Translations under genes and position numbers: made by a program
In this document: positions 9,290 to 18,260 of the stretch, one piece after another
Numbering within the stretch: position 1 is the first letter of the stretch
How the letters are laid out: every line of letters starts with the position of its first letter
Origin: Spirogloea muscicola
Lineage: Eukaryota; Streptophyta; Zygnematophyceae; Spirogloeales; Spirogloeaceae
Direction of reading: 5' to 3'
NCBI GenBank assembly: GCA_009602725.1
Contig: WELB01000169.1
Location: 195,410 to 225,863 of the forward strand
DNA: 30,454 nt
Notes under the pieces: generated by a model
What the model was told of the DNA's origin: nothing
What the model saw: only the letters and a program-made list of their open reading frames with translations
The model's database searches: none

Positions 9290-9480
9290 AGTGCCGACAA
9301 AGGTTTACACTACAAAGTGCAAGACGGTGCAGAGGGAGATGCAGATGGATGCTCAGTAGCTACGTGTGAGCAACAGCAGATCAGAGTAACTCGAAGCAGG
9401 CAAAAATGAAAGCGCGGCCAGATTTGACTGGTGGCTGGGAAAGGCCAGCCCAAAGGAATGGACAAGGTCTGAATGGACAA
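9290..9480 (-). mobile_element. Second family C fragment plus family B tip
   Basis: Another C ORF end, SYSDLLLLTRSY-stop (stop 9353-9355), with the first part of its 3' UTR (9300-9350). A family B tip in minus sense follows at 9408-9475 (GCGGCCAGATTTGACTGGTG, then the GGCTGGGAAAGGCCAGCCC hairpin). Confidence 0.65.
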
Positions 9481-9483
9481 GGC

Positions 9484-9670
9484 CTAGCATCTCCGACCTG
9501 CGGCTGCTTACCAGAGGTTTCTGAGTGATTCGTAGCTGCTTTGTTTCTCTGTGTGCTTGTTTTTCTTAGCGCTTTCCCTGGCCCCCTTCTCGTACTCTGT
9601 TCATTCATTTTTGGGCTGGCTTTTCCAGCCCCTATCCTCAATGGGCGAGCACGTTCTTCTTCTCTGAAGG
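9484..9670 (+). mobile_element. Family A retroelement 3' end
   Basis: PSISDLRLLTRGF-stop, then the complete A-type 3' UTR, hairpin GGGCTGGCTTTTCCAGCCC at 9613-9631 and the GGGCGAGCACGTTCTTCTTC end. Confidence 0.75.
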
Positions 9671-9779
9671 AGCCGGAGTGCGAAGGACTAGGACTAAGTC
9701 ATCAGCCAGGGAACGGAAAAGCGGCACTCTGCCGAGACCCGGAAGCAGGCTGGCTAAGCGAAAAGGAAACGAAGTCCTG

Positions 9780-10200
9780 CAGCCGGGTCGCTGGCGCAAG
9801 TGAATCGAATGCGCCTGGCCGTCTCGCTGCAGAGGTCTATGGCCCGGGCGTTGCACCTTCGTGCCGGCAGAAGAAAGCGCGGCCAGATTGACTGGTGGCT
9901 GGGAAAGGCCAGCCCAAAAGAATGGACAAGGTCTGAGGGAGCTTGAGTGCGAGCTTGAGGCCGGCAGAGCCCTCGCTGCTGCCTCTGGCTCTGGCCAGGG
10001 GACCCACTTCCACGAGCCTAGCATATCCGACCTGCGGCTGCTTAGCAGAGGTTACTGAGTGATTCGTAGCTGCTTTCTTTCTCTGTGTGCTTGTTTTTCT
10101 TAGCGCTTCCCCTGGCCCCCCTTCTTGTACTCTGTTCATTCTTTTTTGGGCTGGCTTTTCCAGCCCCTATTCTCAATGGGCGAGCACTTTCTTCTGAAGT
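9780..10200 (+). mobile_element. Family A retroelement 3' part with a nested B insertion
   Basis: The ORF segment reads NRMRLAVSLQRSMARALHL up to the codon for Gly in RAGRAL, is interrupted by 9871-9959, and resumes as AGRALAAASGSGQGTHFHEP, then SISDLRLLSRGY-stop. The 3' UTR and hairpin (10148-10166) follow, ending in TTTCTTCTGAAG. Confidence 0.75.
9871..9959 (-). mobile_element. 89-bp family B tip insertion with 8-bp target-site duplication
   Basis: A minus-sense B tip (hairpin plus about 45 bases on the 5' side) sits inside the family A ORF. GCCGGCAG occurs on both sides (9863-9870 and 9960-9967), while uninterrupted A copies (for example the reverse strand near 12020) have it once. This is direct evidence of insertion. 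Confidence 0.8.
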
Positions 10201-10680
10201 ACTCGGACCACCCGGTGGGAGATGAATTCTCTGTCTTCTCGAGTTTGTTCCGCTGGCAGTCGACGTGCACGGAGCCTTTGGCCCGAAATGGCTTGACTTG
10301 CTCCACCTCCTTGCGCGGCGTGCAGCGGCCCGCCGCCTTGGGCAGCAGGGCGAGCAGCCCGGCTTCAACGTCGCCGGGTCCCTCGCTCAAGTCTTCCGAA
10401 TGCGTCTGGCCATCTCGAGCGGTCCCTTGCCTTCGCGGTTCACTTGCGACGCAGGCCGAGCTTTGGCGGCGGCCTCCGGGTTCCGTCAGGGCGACGTCTT
10501 TCCGCCGGCTAGCTACTCAGACTTGCATCTCCTGACTAGAAGGTTACTGAGCGTTCCCTGGCTGATGTCTTAGTCCAAGTCCTTCGCACTCCGGCTCCTT
10601 CAGACCTTGTCCATTCCTTTGGGTTGGCCTTTCCCAGCCACCAGTCAATGTGGCCGCCCTTTCTTCTTGAAGCAGCAGCC
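10195..10680 (+). mobile_element. Family B retroelement 3' part (frameshifted)
   Basis: The translated fragment runs KYSDHPVGDEFSV, then after a frame change HGAFGPKWLDLLHLLARRA, SLAQVFRMRLA, AGRALAAASGFRQGDVFPPA, SYSDLHLLTR. One extra base in the final codons (AGAAGGTTACTGA) destroys the RGY-stop. The B-type 3' UTR follows (TCCCTGGCTGATGTCTTAGT, CTTCGCACTCCGGCTCCTTC) with hairpin GGTTGGCCTTTCCCAGCC and CAGTCAATGTGGCCG. Confidence 0.7.
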
Positions 10681-10689
10681 ATAGCACGG

Positions 10690-11130
10690 AGAAAGAGAGT
10701 GCTCGCCCATTGAGAATAGGGGCTGGAAAAGCCAGCCCAAAAAAGAATCAACAAAGGACGAGAAAGGGGCCAGGAAGAATGTGCTCGCCTATTGAGGATA
10801 GAAGAAAGAAAGTGCCCGCCCATAGAGAAGAAGGTGCTCGCCCATTGAGAAGAGGGGCTGACAAAGCCAGCCCAAAAAAAGGCCAGGGGAAACGCTAAGG
10901 AAAACAAGCACACAAAGAAAGAAACAAAGCAGCTACGTCAGCAAATTAACATTCACAGTCACATTCACTGCCCAAAAGAAGAAAGTGCTCGCCAATTGAG
11001 GATATGGGCTGGAAAAGCCAGCCCAAAAAAGAATGAACAAGTATGAAGAAGGAAAGCGCGGCCAGATTGACTGGTGGCTGGGAAAGGCCAGCCCAAAAGA
11101 ATGGACAAGGTCTGAGGGAGCTTGAGTCAT
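10690..11130 (-). mobile_element. Chain of A, C-like and B tips in minus sense
   Basis: A tips at 10697-10785 and 10976-11045, fragments at 10786-10865, an A 3' UTR block (CGCTAAGGAAAACAAGCACA) at 10876-10935, and a B tip at 11051-11130. The block 10875-10975, including ACATTCACAGTCACATTCAC, recurs at 11520-11615. Confidence 0.6.
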
Positions 11131-11252
11131 TTCTGCTGCTTCGCCTTAGGGCTTCGCCTGGCTTCCCCCCCCCTCTTCTTGTACTCTGTTCATTCTTTTC
11201 TGGGCTGGCTGTTCCAGCCCATATTCTCAATGGGCGAGCCCTTCTTCTTCTT
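11131..11252 (+). mobile_element. Family A 3' UTR and tip
   Basis: Plus-sense A 3' UTR beginning near CTGCTTCGCCTTAGGGCTTC, with TACTCTGTTCATTC, hairpin GGGCTGGCTGTTCCAGCCC at 11202-11220, then CATATTCTCAATGGGCGAGC and TTCTTCTTCTT. Confidence 0.65.
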
Positions 11253-11253
11253 G

Positions 11254-11515
11254 AGTGCGAACGACTAGGACTAAGACATCAGCCAGGGAACGCTCAGTAA
11301 CCTCTAGACAGGAGATGTAGATCGAAAGAAAGCGCGGCCAGATTGACTGGTGGCTGGGAAAGGCCAGCCCAAAAGAACGGACAAGGTCTGAGGGAGCAGA
11401 TCCGAGTAGCTAGGTGGAAAGACGTCGCCCTGACGGAAGCCGGAGGCCGCCGCCAAAGCTCGGCCTGCGCGCAAGTGAACCGCGAAGGCGAGGGACCGCT
11501 GCATCGAGACGGCCA
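11254..11515 (-). mobile_element. Family B retroelement 3' part with nested B tip
   Basis: In minus sense the ORF runs MQRSLAFAVHLRAGRALAAA, then SGFRQGDVFPPSYSDL, is interrupted, and resumes as HLLSRGY-stop followed by the B 3' UTR. The interruption is the 74-bp piece 11324-11397, another B tip, flanked by AGATC at 11319-11323 and 11398-11402. Confidence 0.72.
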
Positions 11516-11800
11516 AGAAGGGGGCCAGGGGAAGCGCTAAGGAAAACAAGCACACAAAGAAAGAATCAAGCAGCTACGTCAGCCTATTTACATTCACAGT
11601 CACATTCACTGGCCAAAAGGAAATTTCGTGTATAAGAAACAAACGTAGGCCAAATGGCCAAGTACAAAGGCAAGCACATCTATAGATCTCCATAACCTAC
11701 AGCAGATTGACCCGCTCAATAACCACGGGTCAAAACATAAAGGTCACTAATCGATGCATGAATACTAGATGCCAGAAACGGAGCCCTTCTGCCACCAACT
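11516..11800 (-). mobile_element. Family A 3' UTR block and family D relic
   Basis: 11516-11615 is a minus-sense A UTR block. 11640-11790 contains, in minus sense, SISDLYVLTRGY-stop (near 11720-11760) and the sequence GGCCAAGTACAAAGGCAAGC, shared with 7555-7680 in HRD3 intron 1. I call this group family D. Confidence 0.55.
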
Positions 11801-11801
11801 A

Positions 11802-12090
11802 GAGAAAGTGCTCGCCCATTGAGAATAGGGGCTGGAACAACCAGCCCGAAAAAGAATGAACAGAGTACGAGAAGGGGGCCAGGGGAAGCGCTAAGTAACA
11901 GAAACAAAGCTGCTACGAGACACTCAGTAACCCCTGCTAAGCAGCCGCAGATCAGAGATGCTGGGCTCCTGGAAGTGGGTCCCCTGGCCAGAGCCAGAGG
12001 CAGCAGCGAGGGCTCTGCCGGCACGAAGGTGCAGCGCCCGGGCCATGGACCTCTGCAGCGAGACGGCCAGGCGCATTCGATACACTAGAG
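11802..12090 (-). mobile_element. Family A retroelement 3' part
   Basis: A clean minus-sense copy: RMRLAVSLQRSMARALHL, RAGRALAAASGSGQGTHFQE, PSISDLRLLSRGY-stop (stop 11924-11926), then the 3' UTR with the hairpin near 11827-11850 (stem partly changed, GGGCTGGTTGTTCCAGCCC) and GCGAGCACTTTCTC. Confidence 0.75.
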
Positions 12091-12316
12091 CTCGCCCAGC
12101 TTTCTGGTGCAAGGCACTAGCCTGAGCACGCTGCACACAGGCCGAAACTTGTCGTCCAAGAGCGACAGATATGCAGCTGGCAAGCCCATCTCAGCCGGAA
12201 ACACATCTGCACGTCGAGTGTAGCCTAGATTGGCAATGTTTTGAAGCAGTGTGGAAACGAGGACCCAGACAGCCATGTCGATTGCTGCTGGCAGGAGCTG
12301 ATCGCATTGGGGGTAA

Positions 12317-12506
12317 TCAAGAAAGGGCTCGCCCATTGAGGATAGGGGCTGGACAAGCCAGCCCAAAAAAGAATGAACAAAGAACGAGAAGGGGGCCAGA
12401 GGAAGCCAGAGGAAGCGCTAAGAAACCAAAGCACACAAAGAAAGAAAGCAGCTACAAATTACTCAGTAACCCCTGCTAAGCAGCCGCAAATCAGAGAGGC
12501 TAGGGT
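12317..12506 (-). mobile_element. Family A 3' end cut by the assembly gap
   Basis: Near-identical to 719-926, including the unusual doubled AGAGGAAGCC unit, but without the 17-base fold-back insertion of that copy. It stops at the first N, so the rest of the element is probably in the gap. Confidence 0.75.
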
Positions 12507-13007
12507 NNNNNNNNNNNNNNNNNNNNNNNNNNNNNNNNNNNNNNNNNNNNNNNNNNNNNNNNNNNNNNNNNNNNNNNNNNNNNNNNNNNNNNNNNNNNNN
12601 NNNNNNNNNNNNNNNNNNNNNNNNNNNNNNNNNNNNNNNNNNNNNNNNNNNNNNNNNNNNNNNNNNNNNNNNNNNNNNNNNNNNNNNNNNNNNNNNNNNN
12701 NNNNNNNNNNNNNNNNNNNNNNNNNNNNNNNNNNNNNNNNNNNNNNNNNNNNNNNNNNNNNNNNNNNNNNNNNNNNNNNNNNNNNNNNNNNNNNNNNNNN
12801 NNNNNNNNNNNNNNNNNNNNNNNNNNNNNNNNNNNNNNNNNNNNNNNNNNNNNNNNNNNNNNNNNNNNNNNNNNNNNNNNNNNNNNNNNNNNNNNNNNNN
12901 NNNNNNNNNNNNNNNNNNNNNNNNNNNNNNNNNNNNNNNNNNNNNNNNNNNNNNNNNNNNNNNNNNNNNNNNNNNNNNNNNNNNNNNNNNNNNNNNNNNN
13001 NNNNNNN
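12507..13007. other. Assembly gap (about 500 N)
   Basis: A run of N of near-round length. It separates a family A retroelement from the 5' exon of the choline/ethanolamine kinase. Confidence 0.99.
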
Positions 13008-15338
13008 ATCGCCGCGGCCTGGTGGCCCGACGCCGCCGCCGCCGCCGCCGCCGGTGGCGCGCGCCTCACGCCTCTCGGCGGCGCCATGACCAACAAGGTG
13101 TACGAGGTGCGGTGGCCCGACGGGCCGGACGGCCGCCGCGGGTGCCCGCGCCGCGTGCTGCTGCGCATCTACGGCGAGAGCGCCGAGGCTCTGTTCCGCC
13201 GCGACGACGAGATCGCCGTCTTCGAGAAGGTGTCGCTCATGGGGCAGGGGCCACGCCTGCTAGCGCGCTTCCCCCAGGGCAGAGTGGAGGAGTGGCTCAA
13301 CGCCACCGTGAGTTATATCACTGCTCCCTGTCAAACGTTCTAAGTGTTCATTTCTATAAGCTCCTATTGAAGTTTTCCTTCAGATTTCCAGTCTGCTGCC
13401 GAGGTTCTTCTGATGGTCAATTGGACTTGAGGGCTTTCACTCCTGTCCAGCTGCGACCATTAGAGACACATTAGGAGCAATCAACATCTGCATCTTTCCA
13501 TTCCACTTCTGCTGGACCTCAAGCCGGCTTTTCTTTATCTTCAGGTAGTCTTCTTGACGCTCCTGTAAGTGTGTTGACCTGGTATGTCAGACGCTGGCTG
13601 CTGCTGATCTAAGAAGCCCGGTCGTTCAAAAGGACGTCGCTCGTAAGTTGTGGGAGTTCCACCAGCTGGACGTGGCTCTGCCCAGGCTTCCTATTGTATG
13701 GCGGCGTTTGAGGTCCCCTTCTCTGGCCACTGCTTGACCTGGCAACCGCTTTGCCAGCTAGCAGGAACACCAACGCAACAGTCTTGAGCCTTATACTTGC
13801 ATCTTTGCCTAGCCCTGCTTTCCGCAGAAAATGTTTAGCAGCTGAAAGAGCTGGCATGAATGATTGGACAGGAAGTGGAGGACAAGTGCCTTGGAGCTGT
13901 GTGATCCTGCAGATATTCACGAGTTCGATCTTTATCAGTTACAGGCTGACATTGCACAGCTGGAAAGCGTGCTTCACAGCAGAGGTGATTTTGCTGATAT
14001 GGTGAATTCAGGCTGCTGGCAGATACACACAGCTCGCTTGTTCCTATATTGAAGCAGACATTTCGAACTCAGCAATTGCTAGATATTGCGGCCTAAACAC
14101 ATTGTCATGTGCTACTTTGATCAAATCAGTTCACAACTGGGTTTCATGTGCTCTATCCTACTGTCAGGGTCTCGGAAGAGATATTGGCTAGGATTTTGCC
14201 ACAATGACCTCCAGTACGGCAACATCATGAGAGACGCCACCACTTGGATCCTCACCTTGATTGTGAGTACCCTGTGTGTGGGGGTTCTCATTTTGTGTGG
14301 GGGCTCTCAATTGGTGGAGACTTTAGATGATTGGAAGGAAGAGTGCGATTTTGGTTGGTCAGATACTGCACATTAGGCTGCAGATGATCTATAGTTCTCG
14401 ACATGTCAAGCCGTGCCTTGTGGATGTTGGCTGCCTTGACTGACAAGCTTATGTGGGGCTTCATACTAGGACTGTGAGTATGCAGGCTACAACCCAGTAG
14501 CTTATGACATTGCCAACCACTTCTGTGAAATGGCTGCGGACTACCACACACCCACACCACATATTCTCGACTACAGCAAGTACCCAGGTCAACATTGCTA
14601 CATCTGGAGAGTCTGTGCAACTGTTGTCTGCAAGTGCATAAACCTCATGATCGGACACTGAAGATGATGAGTGCAGGACTCAACGAGCGGCGACAATTTA
14701 TCCAGTCATACTTGGTGGCAGCAGGTCATGGCTTCTCCTATCTTGGTATAGGTTGTCACTAAGTCCAGTGCAGATTCTATTTCCTGGTCAGTTCCTATTC
14801 AATTGTCTGCTTGCACCTTAATTAGCATCGGATCAAATTGCACATCTCTGTGACAGTATGCTCACTGGCCCAGTTGCTGCATGCAGACGGTATATTTGAA
14901 TCCTCGGATGTTGAGGCCATGCTTGAGGAGGTGGAGAAGTTCACTCTGGCAAGCCACCTGACGTGGGCTCTATGGGGCCTTATATCAGTAAGTAACTCGT
15001 GGGAGCTAGTGAAGCTTGTATAAGCTGAAGGGGCCAGTTGTTCTGCTCTAGTTGCCTGTCATACTCTGGTCAAAAGTTGCACTCTGGCGGACAAGGTTAG
15101 CATCTTGCTAACTGCAGCTTCCTGAAACAGTTGACTCGTGTCTTGTACAAGGTACCTAGTGTATAGATCCTTCCTGTGCAGAAGTTGGCCATTCACCATG
15201 TATCCGACTTGTCATACCATGCAGGCAACCTTGACAGACATTGATTTTGACTTCCGAGCCTATGCGCAAAATCGGCTGCAAGAATACAGGAAGCGCAAAG
15301 CCCTCCTCCTTTTACCTGCTTTAGCACCAGTGCTTTAG
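13008..15338 (+). CDS. CEK: Choline/ethanolamine kinase, 5' end in the gap
   Basis: It phosphorylates choline and/or ethanolamine with ATP, the first step of the CDP-choline/ethanolamine (Kennedy) route to membrane phospholipids, in the cytosol. Exons: <13008-13307, 13591-13712, 13872-13984, 14168-14262, 14470-14587, 14677-14724, 14887-14987, 15225-15338. All phases match, giving 336 residues against a usual length near 350, so only a few N-terminal residues are missing. Motifs in order: [11 protein letters not shown] (nucleotide loop), [36 protein letters not shown], the catalytic [13 protein letters not shown] (Brenner-type HNDxxxxN), [20 protein letters not shown] and [10 protein letters not shown]. 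The usual Tyr in DYEY is Cys here. The first exon is very GC-rich with a GCC-repeat-encoded Ala run. Substrate preference between choline and ethanolamine cannot be decided. Confidence 0.94.
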
Positions 15339-15389
15339 TCTAGCCGGGCAAAGACCACCAGTGCAGCCATACGTGAGCTTGTCGTGCTT

Positions 15390-15394
15390 TGTAA
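15390..15394 (+). promoter_or_regulatory. Possible TGTAA polyadenylation signal
   Basis: TGTAA lies 52 bases after the kinase stop codon. TGTAA is the usual poly(A) signal in green algae; here it is a position-based guess. Confidence 0.4.
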
Positions 15395-15744
15395 ATACGG
15401 AATTGCTCATAGCTGCGGGCACAGGCATTAGTACTTGTTAGAAGCAGGTGCTTTCAGTGCCATATATTGATCATTGCTGCACATAGTGTGGCAGCAAGGT
15501 TGTCACTTAGCGCGAGATTGGGCCCGCACGTATGTGCTGTGCCCTAGATAGCATGGGTTGGCTCTAGATGAGCGCCTCATCCATTCTGTGGACCTCCTGA
15601 CGTTGCACAATAACAGGCCTGATGTCTGCGATGGGGTCCCACTATACATAGCTTTCCAGCAGTCTGTGTAAGTCTCTGTCCCTCTGGAGGAGTCCTATGA
15701 GAGTCATGTTCTCGGCTTTCCGGCCTTTTCAGACCTCAGCCGTT
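15395..15744. other. Intergenic DNA, nothing recognised
   Basis: Mixed-composition DNA after the kinase gene; no coding similarity or repeat unit seen. Confidence 0.4.
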
Positions 15745-16010
15745 GTCTTCAATGCTGGCCTTCTGCGGCCATCGCCCCCTTGTGGAAAAGCTTCATCATC
15801 AGAAGGTGAGATGGCTGATAACATATGCTGTGGGCTGTCAGGCCTTGCTGAAGTCAATGCGGCTGTCCGCTTCCCTGCAGCCATACCTGGCACCTGCCTT
15901 GCATATTTGCGCTGGTCGTGCCTGGGCTGCCGCCTAATTTCTAGGCGGGGCAACTCTTGCTGCAATACTGCTACCTTGCGGCTACTCACTGAAGATTATT
16001 GAGCACCTTA
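15745..16010 (+). pseudogene. Old relic of the retroelement ORF C terminus
   Basis: The plus strand reads QALLKSMRLSASLQPYLAPA, then LHICAGRAWAAA and a stop. This aligns by eye with QVYRMRLAVSLQRSMARALH, LRAGRALAAAS of families A and B. A later frame contains LRLLTEDY-stop, the counterpart of LRLLSRGY-stop. Frames are broken, so it is a decayed copy. A hairpin-type block (CTGGCCTTCTGCGGCCATCG) precedes it at 15752-15771. Confidence 0.6.
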
Positions 16011-16029
16011 GTGGTCTCTGCATTTACCG

Positions 16030-16435
16030 GCTCCCATTGGACCTTGTTCTATTAGGGGTTGCCTTTTTCACAGCCCTCGCCCCTTTGCAGGGCGAGCAGG
16101 GCGAGCAGCCCGGCTTCAACGTAGCCGGGTCCCTCGCTCAGGTTTTCCGTATGCGTTTGGCCGTCTCGATGCAGCGGTCCCTCGCCTTCGCGGTTCACTT
16201 GCGCGCAGGCCGAGCTTTGGCGGCGGCCTCCGGCTTCCGTCGGGGCGACGTCTTTCCGCCAGCTAGCTTCTCGGACCTGCATCTCCTGTCTAAAGGTTAC
16301 TGAGCATTCCCTGGCTGATGTCTTAGTCCTAGTCGTTCGCACTCAGGCTCCCTCAGACTTTGTCCATTCTTTTGGGCTGGCCTTTCCCAGCCACCAGTCA
16401 ATCTGGCCGCGCTTCCTGCCTTTGCAAGAAGATAT
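16030..16435 (+). mobile_element. Family B retroelement 3' part
   Basis: The best B copy: FNVAGSLAQVFRMRLAVSMQ, RSLAFAVHLRAGRALAAASG, FRRGDVFPPASFSDLHLLSK, GY-stop (stop 16301-16303), then the B 3' UTR (CATTCCCTGGCTGATGTCTT, AGTCCTAGTCGTTCGCACTC), TTTGTCCATTC and hairpin GGGCTGGCCTTTCCCAGCC at about 16375-16393, followed by CAGTCAATCTGGCCGCGC. It starts just after an older module (GGGGTTGCCTTTTTCACAGC near 16057). Confidence 0.78.
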
Positions 16436-16779
16436 CCGTGTATTTGATACAAACGAAGGCCACCTGGCCACATGGCTTTGCAAGAGCTGCCTCTGTTTCG
16501 ATGAGAGAAGGCGCGCGGTGCGCATGACATTGAAAGGGAGGCCGATGCTAGCCTTCCAAATGTCCGGTTACGGGGTAATGAGCTAGCTAAGGGGGACATT
16601 AAATAACCCCTAGTGCGCACATATCTGGCAAGCTTCTTCGGTGAAGGACTTGCTTGTCCATGCAGAGTTTGGGAGAGCCACTCTCACGTCAAGGCGACGT
16701 CTTTCCGCCGGCTAGCTACTCAGACTTGCACCTCCTGACTACAGGTTACTGAGGGTTCCCTGGCTGATGTCTTAGTCCG
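16436..16779 (+). mobile_element. Unassigned DNA followed by a family B fragment
   Basis: 16436-16680 has no recognised gene but shares GAGAAGGCGCGCG and GGAGGCC blocks with 8928-8962. At 16690-16755 the frame GDVFPPASYSDLHLLTTGY-stop is another B ORF end, followed by the first 25 bases of the B 3' UTR. Confidence 0.5.
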
Positions 16780-16805
16780 CTCCGGCGATCGCGGCGCCGA
16801 ATGCG

Positions 16806-16836
<31 letters not shown>

Positions 16837-17030
16837 GGAAGAGGGCCGCTCCGAGCGCGGGCCTGGGCGGCCTGGGGGTGGCAGCTGGGAGGGTGAGGAA
16901 TGGTGGTCCTGCCAGATCCTTACTTCCGTCGACCGATTTGGGGGATTAGATGCGGGGCCCACCCAGGCTCTCTGGCACCCGCAAGCGCAATGCGGCTGCC
17001 GACGTATAGAAGCGGTGAGCTCTTCCAAAC
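16780..17030. other. GC-rich block with GCC triplet repeat
   Basis: Contains about eight GCC units at 16809-16835 and frames rich in Ala/Arg/Pro. It resembles the GC-rich first exons elsewhere in this window but has no motif I can name, so no gene is called. Confidence 0.3.
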
Positions 17031-17250
17031 AAAGGGCGGGGGCTGTGAAAAGAAGTGGCTTTCCCAATGGGGGGCAAGGAAAAGCCAGCCCAGAAAGGAA
17101 CGAACAGGGTCAACAGCGCCGAAAGAAAGAAGAAGTGGCTCTCCCAATGGGGGCAAGGGCTGTGAGAAGCAGAAGAAGTGGCACTCCCAATGGGGGCAAG
17201 GGCTGTGAGAAGCCAGCCCGAAAAGAGTTGACAAGGTTCGAAGGGGCCTA
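17031..17250 (-). mobile_element. Tandem diverged retroelement 3' modules
   Basis: Three minus-sense repeats of the unit TGGCNNTCCCAATGGGGGCA (near 17055, 17133 and 17180), each followed by AGGGCTGTGA or GAAAAGCCAGCCC. They resemble the tips at 2400-2480. Confidence 0.55.
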
Positions 17251-17929
17251 CGAGCTACGCAGCGACTGCGGGGCCTGAAGAGGCTATGGCAGAACGGGGG
17301 AAGAAAGGGCAACACACCCCGCTCCTTTGAATGGCGGCCGCCGATCGGGTCGCCCCCCACCATCCGCGCCGCCGCCGTCGGAGGGAGCACGCCCGCCACC
17401 GTGCCTCGGCGCGCGGCGGCGCCACCAACCACGGCGCGCGCCACCGCCGCCGCCTTTCCGTACCTGGGGTGTCCGTTGCGTCTCCCTCCCCTTTCAGTGT
17501 CGTGTCCATGATCGCCCCCCACCCCCCCCCCCCGTTCTTCCCAAGACCTTCCCCGGGCCTTTTTGGCCTTCCGTTTTTCAATACACGCACGTTCCCACTA
17601 CCGGCGCTGTCCCTCCCTACTAATGTCACCCTATTTATTATTACCTTAGGGCTCCGCTTTATATAGCCTTGTCTATCCTACACTAGATTCTGCCTGACCT
17701 ATGTATATTGGCTTAAATTGGCCTCCCTTGGAATGAATACATGCACTCCGCGCGCCTTCTCTCCTCCAGGCACACCACCTGCGTCCGTTGGCTTCTCGCC
17801 GTCTTCAATCCCCCGTGCACAATCTCCTCATGGGGATAGTCTTTCCTTCCCGAAAAGAAAAAGCTGGGCTGGCCGCACACAGTACTGTCCCCTGCTACGA
17901 ACAGTGTTAACTTAGTTCCGGCCCTTACA
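17251..17929. other. Intergenic DNA, no gene supported
   Basis: Starts GC-rich (17330-17560, frames full of Arg, Pro and Ala, a C-tract at 17517-17532) and becomes AT-richer. An ATG at 17331 opens 111 codons but the product looks like low-complexity translation of GC-rich DNA, so it is not called. Confidence 0.35.
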
Positions 17930-18260
17930 GACCTCTCGCTCTGGCCAGGGGACCCGCTACCCGGAGACTAACTTCTCCGACCTGCGGCTGCTCAACAGAG
18001 GTTGCTGAGGGCTTTGTGGCTACTTGTGCCACTGTGTGCTTTAGAGCTTTCTCTGGCCCCTTCGATCTGTCCATTTCTTGTTTTAGGCTGGCCTCTTACA
18101 GCCACCGCTCTCTACTGGAGGCGTCGTCATTTTGTTCATCCTTAGGGCTGGCCCCTCACAGCCATGGCGATACCTTGGCAGAGCTATTTCTCTGGGCTGG
18201 CCTCCTACAGCCACTGCAGTACATTGCAAGAGCTGTTTCTTGATTGGCCTCCCCTTCCAA
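17930..18260 (+). mobile_element. Retroelement relic with three tandem hairpin modules
   Basis: SGQGTRYPETNFSDLRLLNR, GC-stop (ending near 18009) is a diverged family A ORF end. Three spaced hairpin modules follow: GGCTGGCCTCTTACAGCC (about 18087), GGGCTGGCCCCTCACAGCC (about 18146) and GGGCTGGCCTCCTACAGCC (about 18194). Confidence 0.6.

Noticed and set aside
17331-17666. 111-codon plus-strand frame starting MAAADRVAPHH
   Set aside because: Arg/Pro-rich translation of GC-rich DNA with a C-tract; no family resemblance or splice context.
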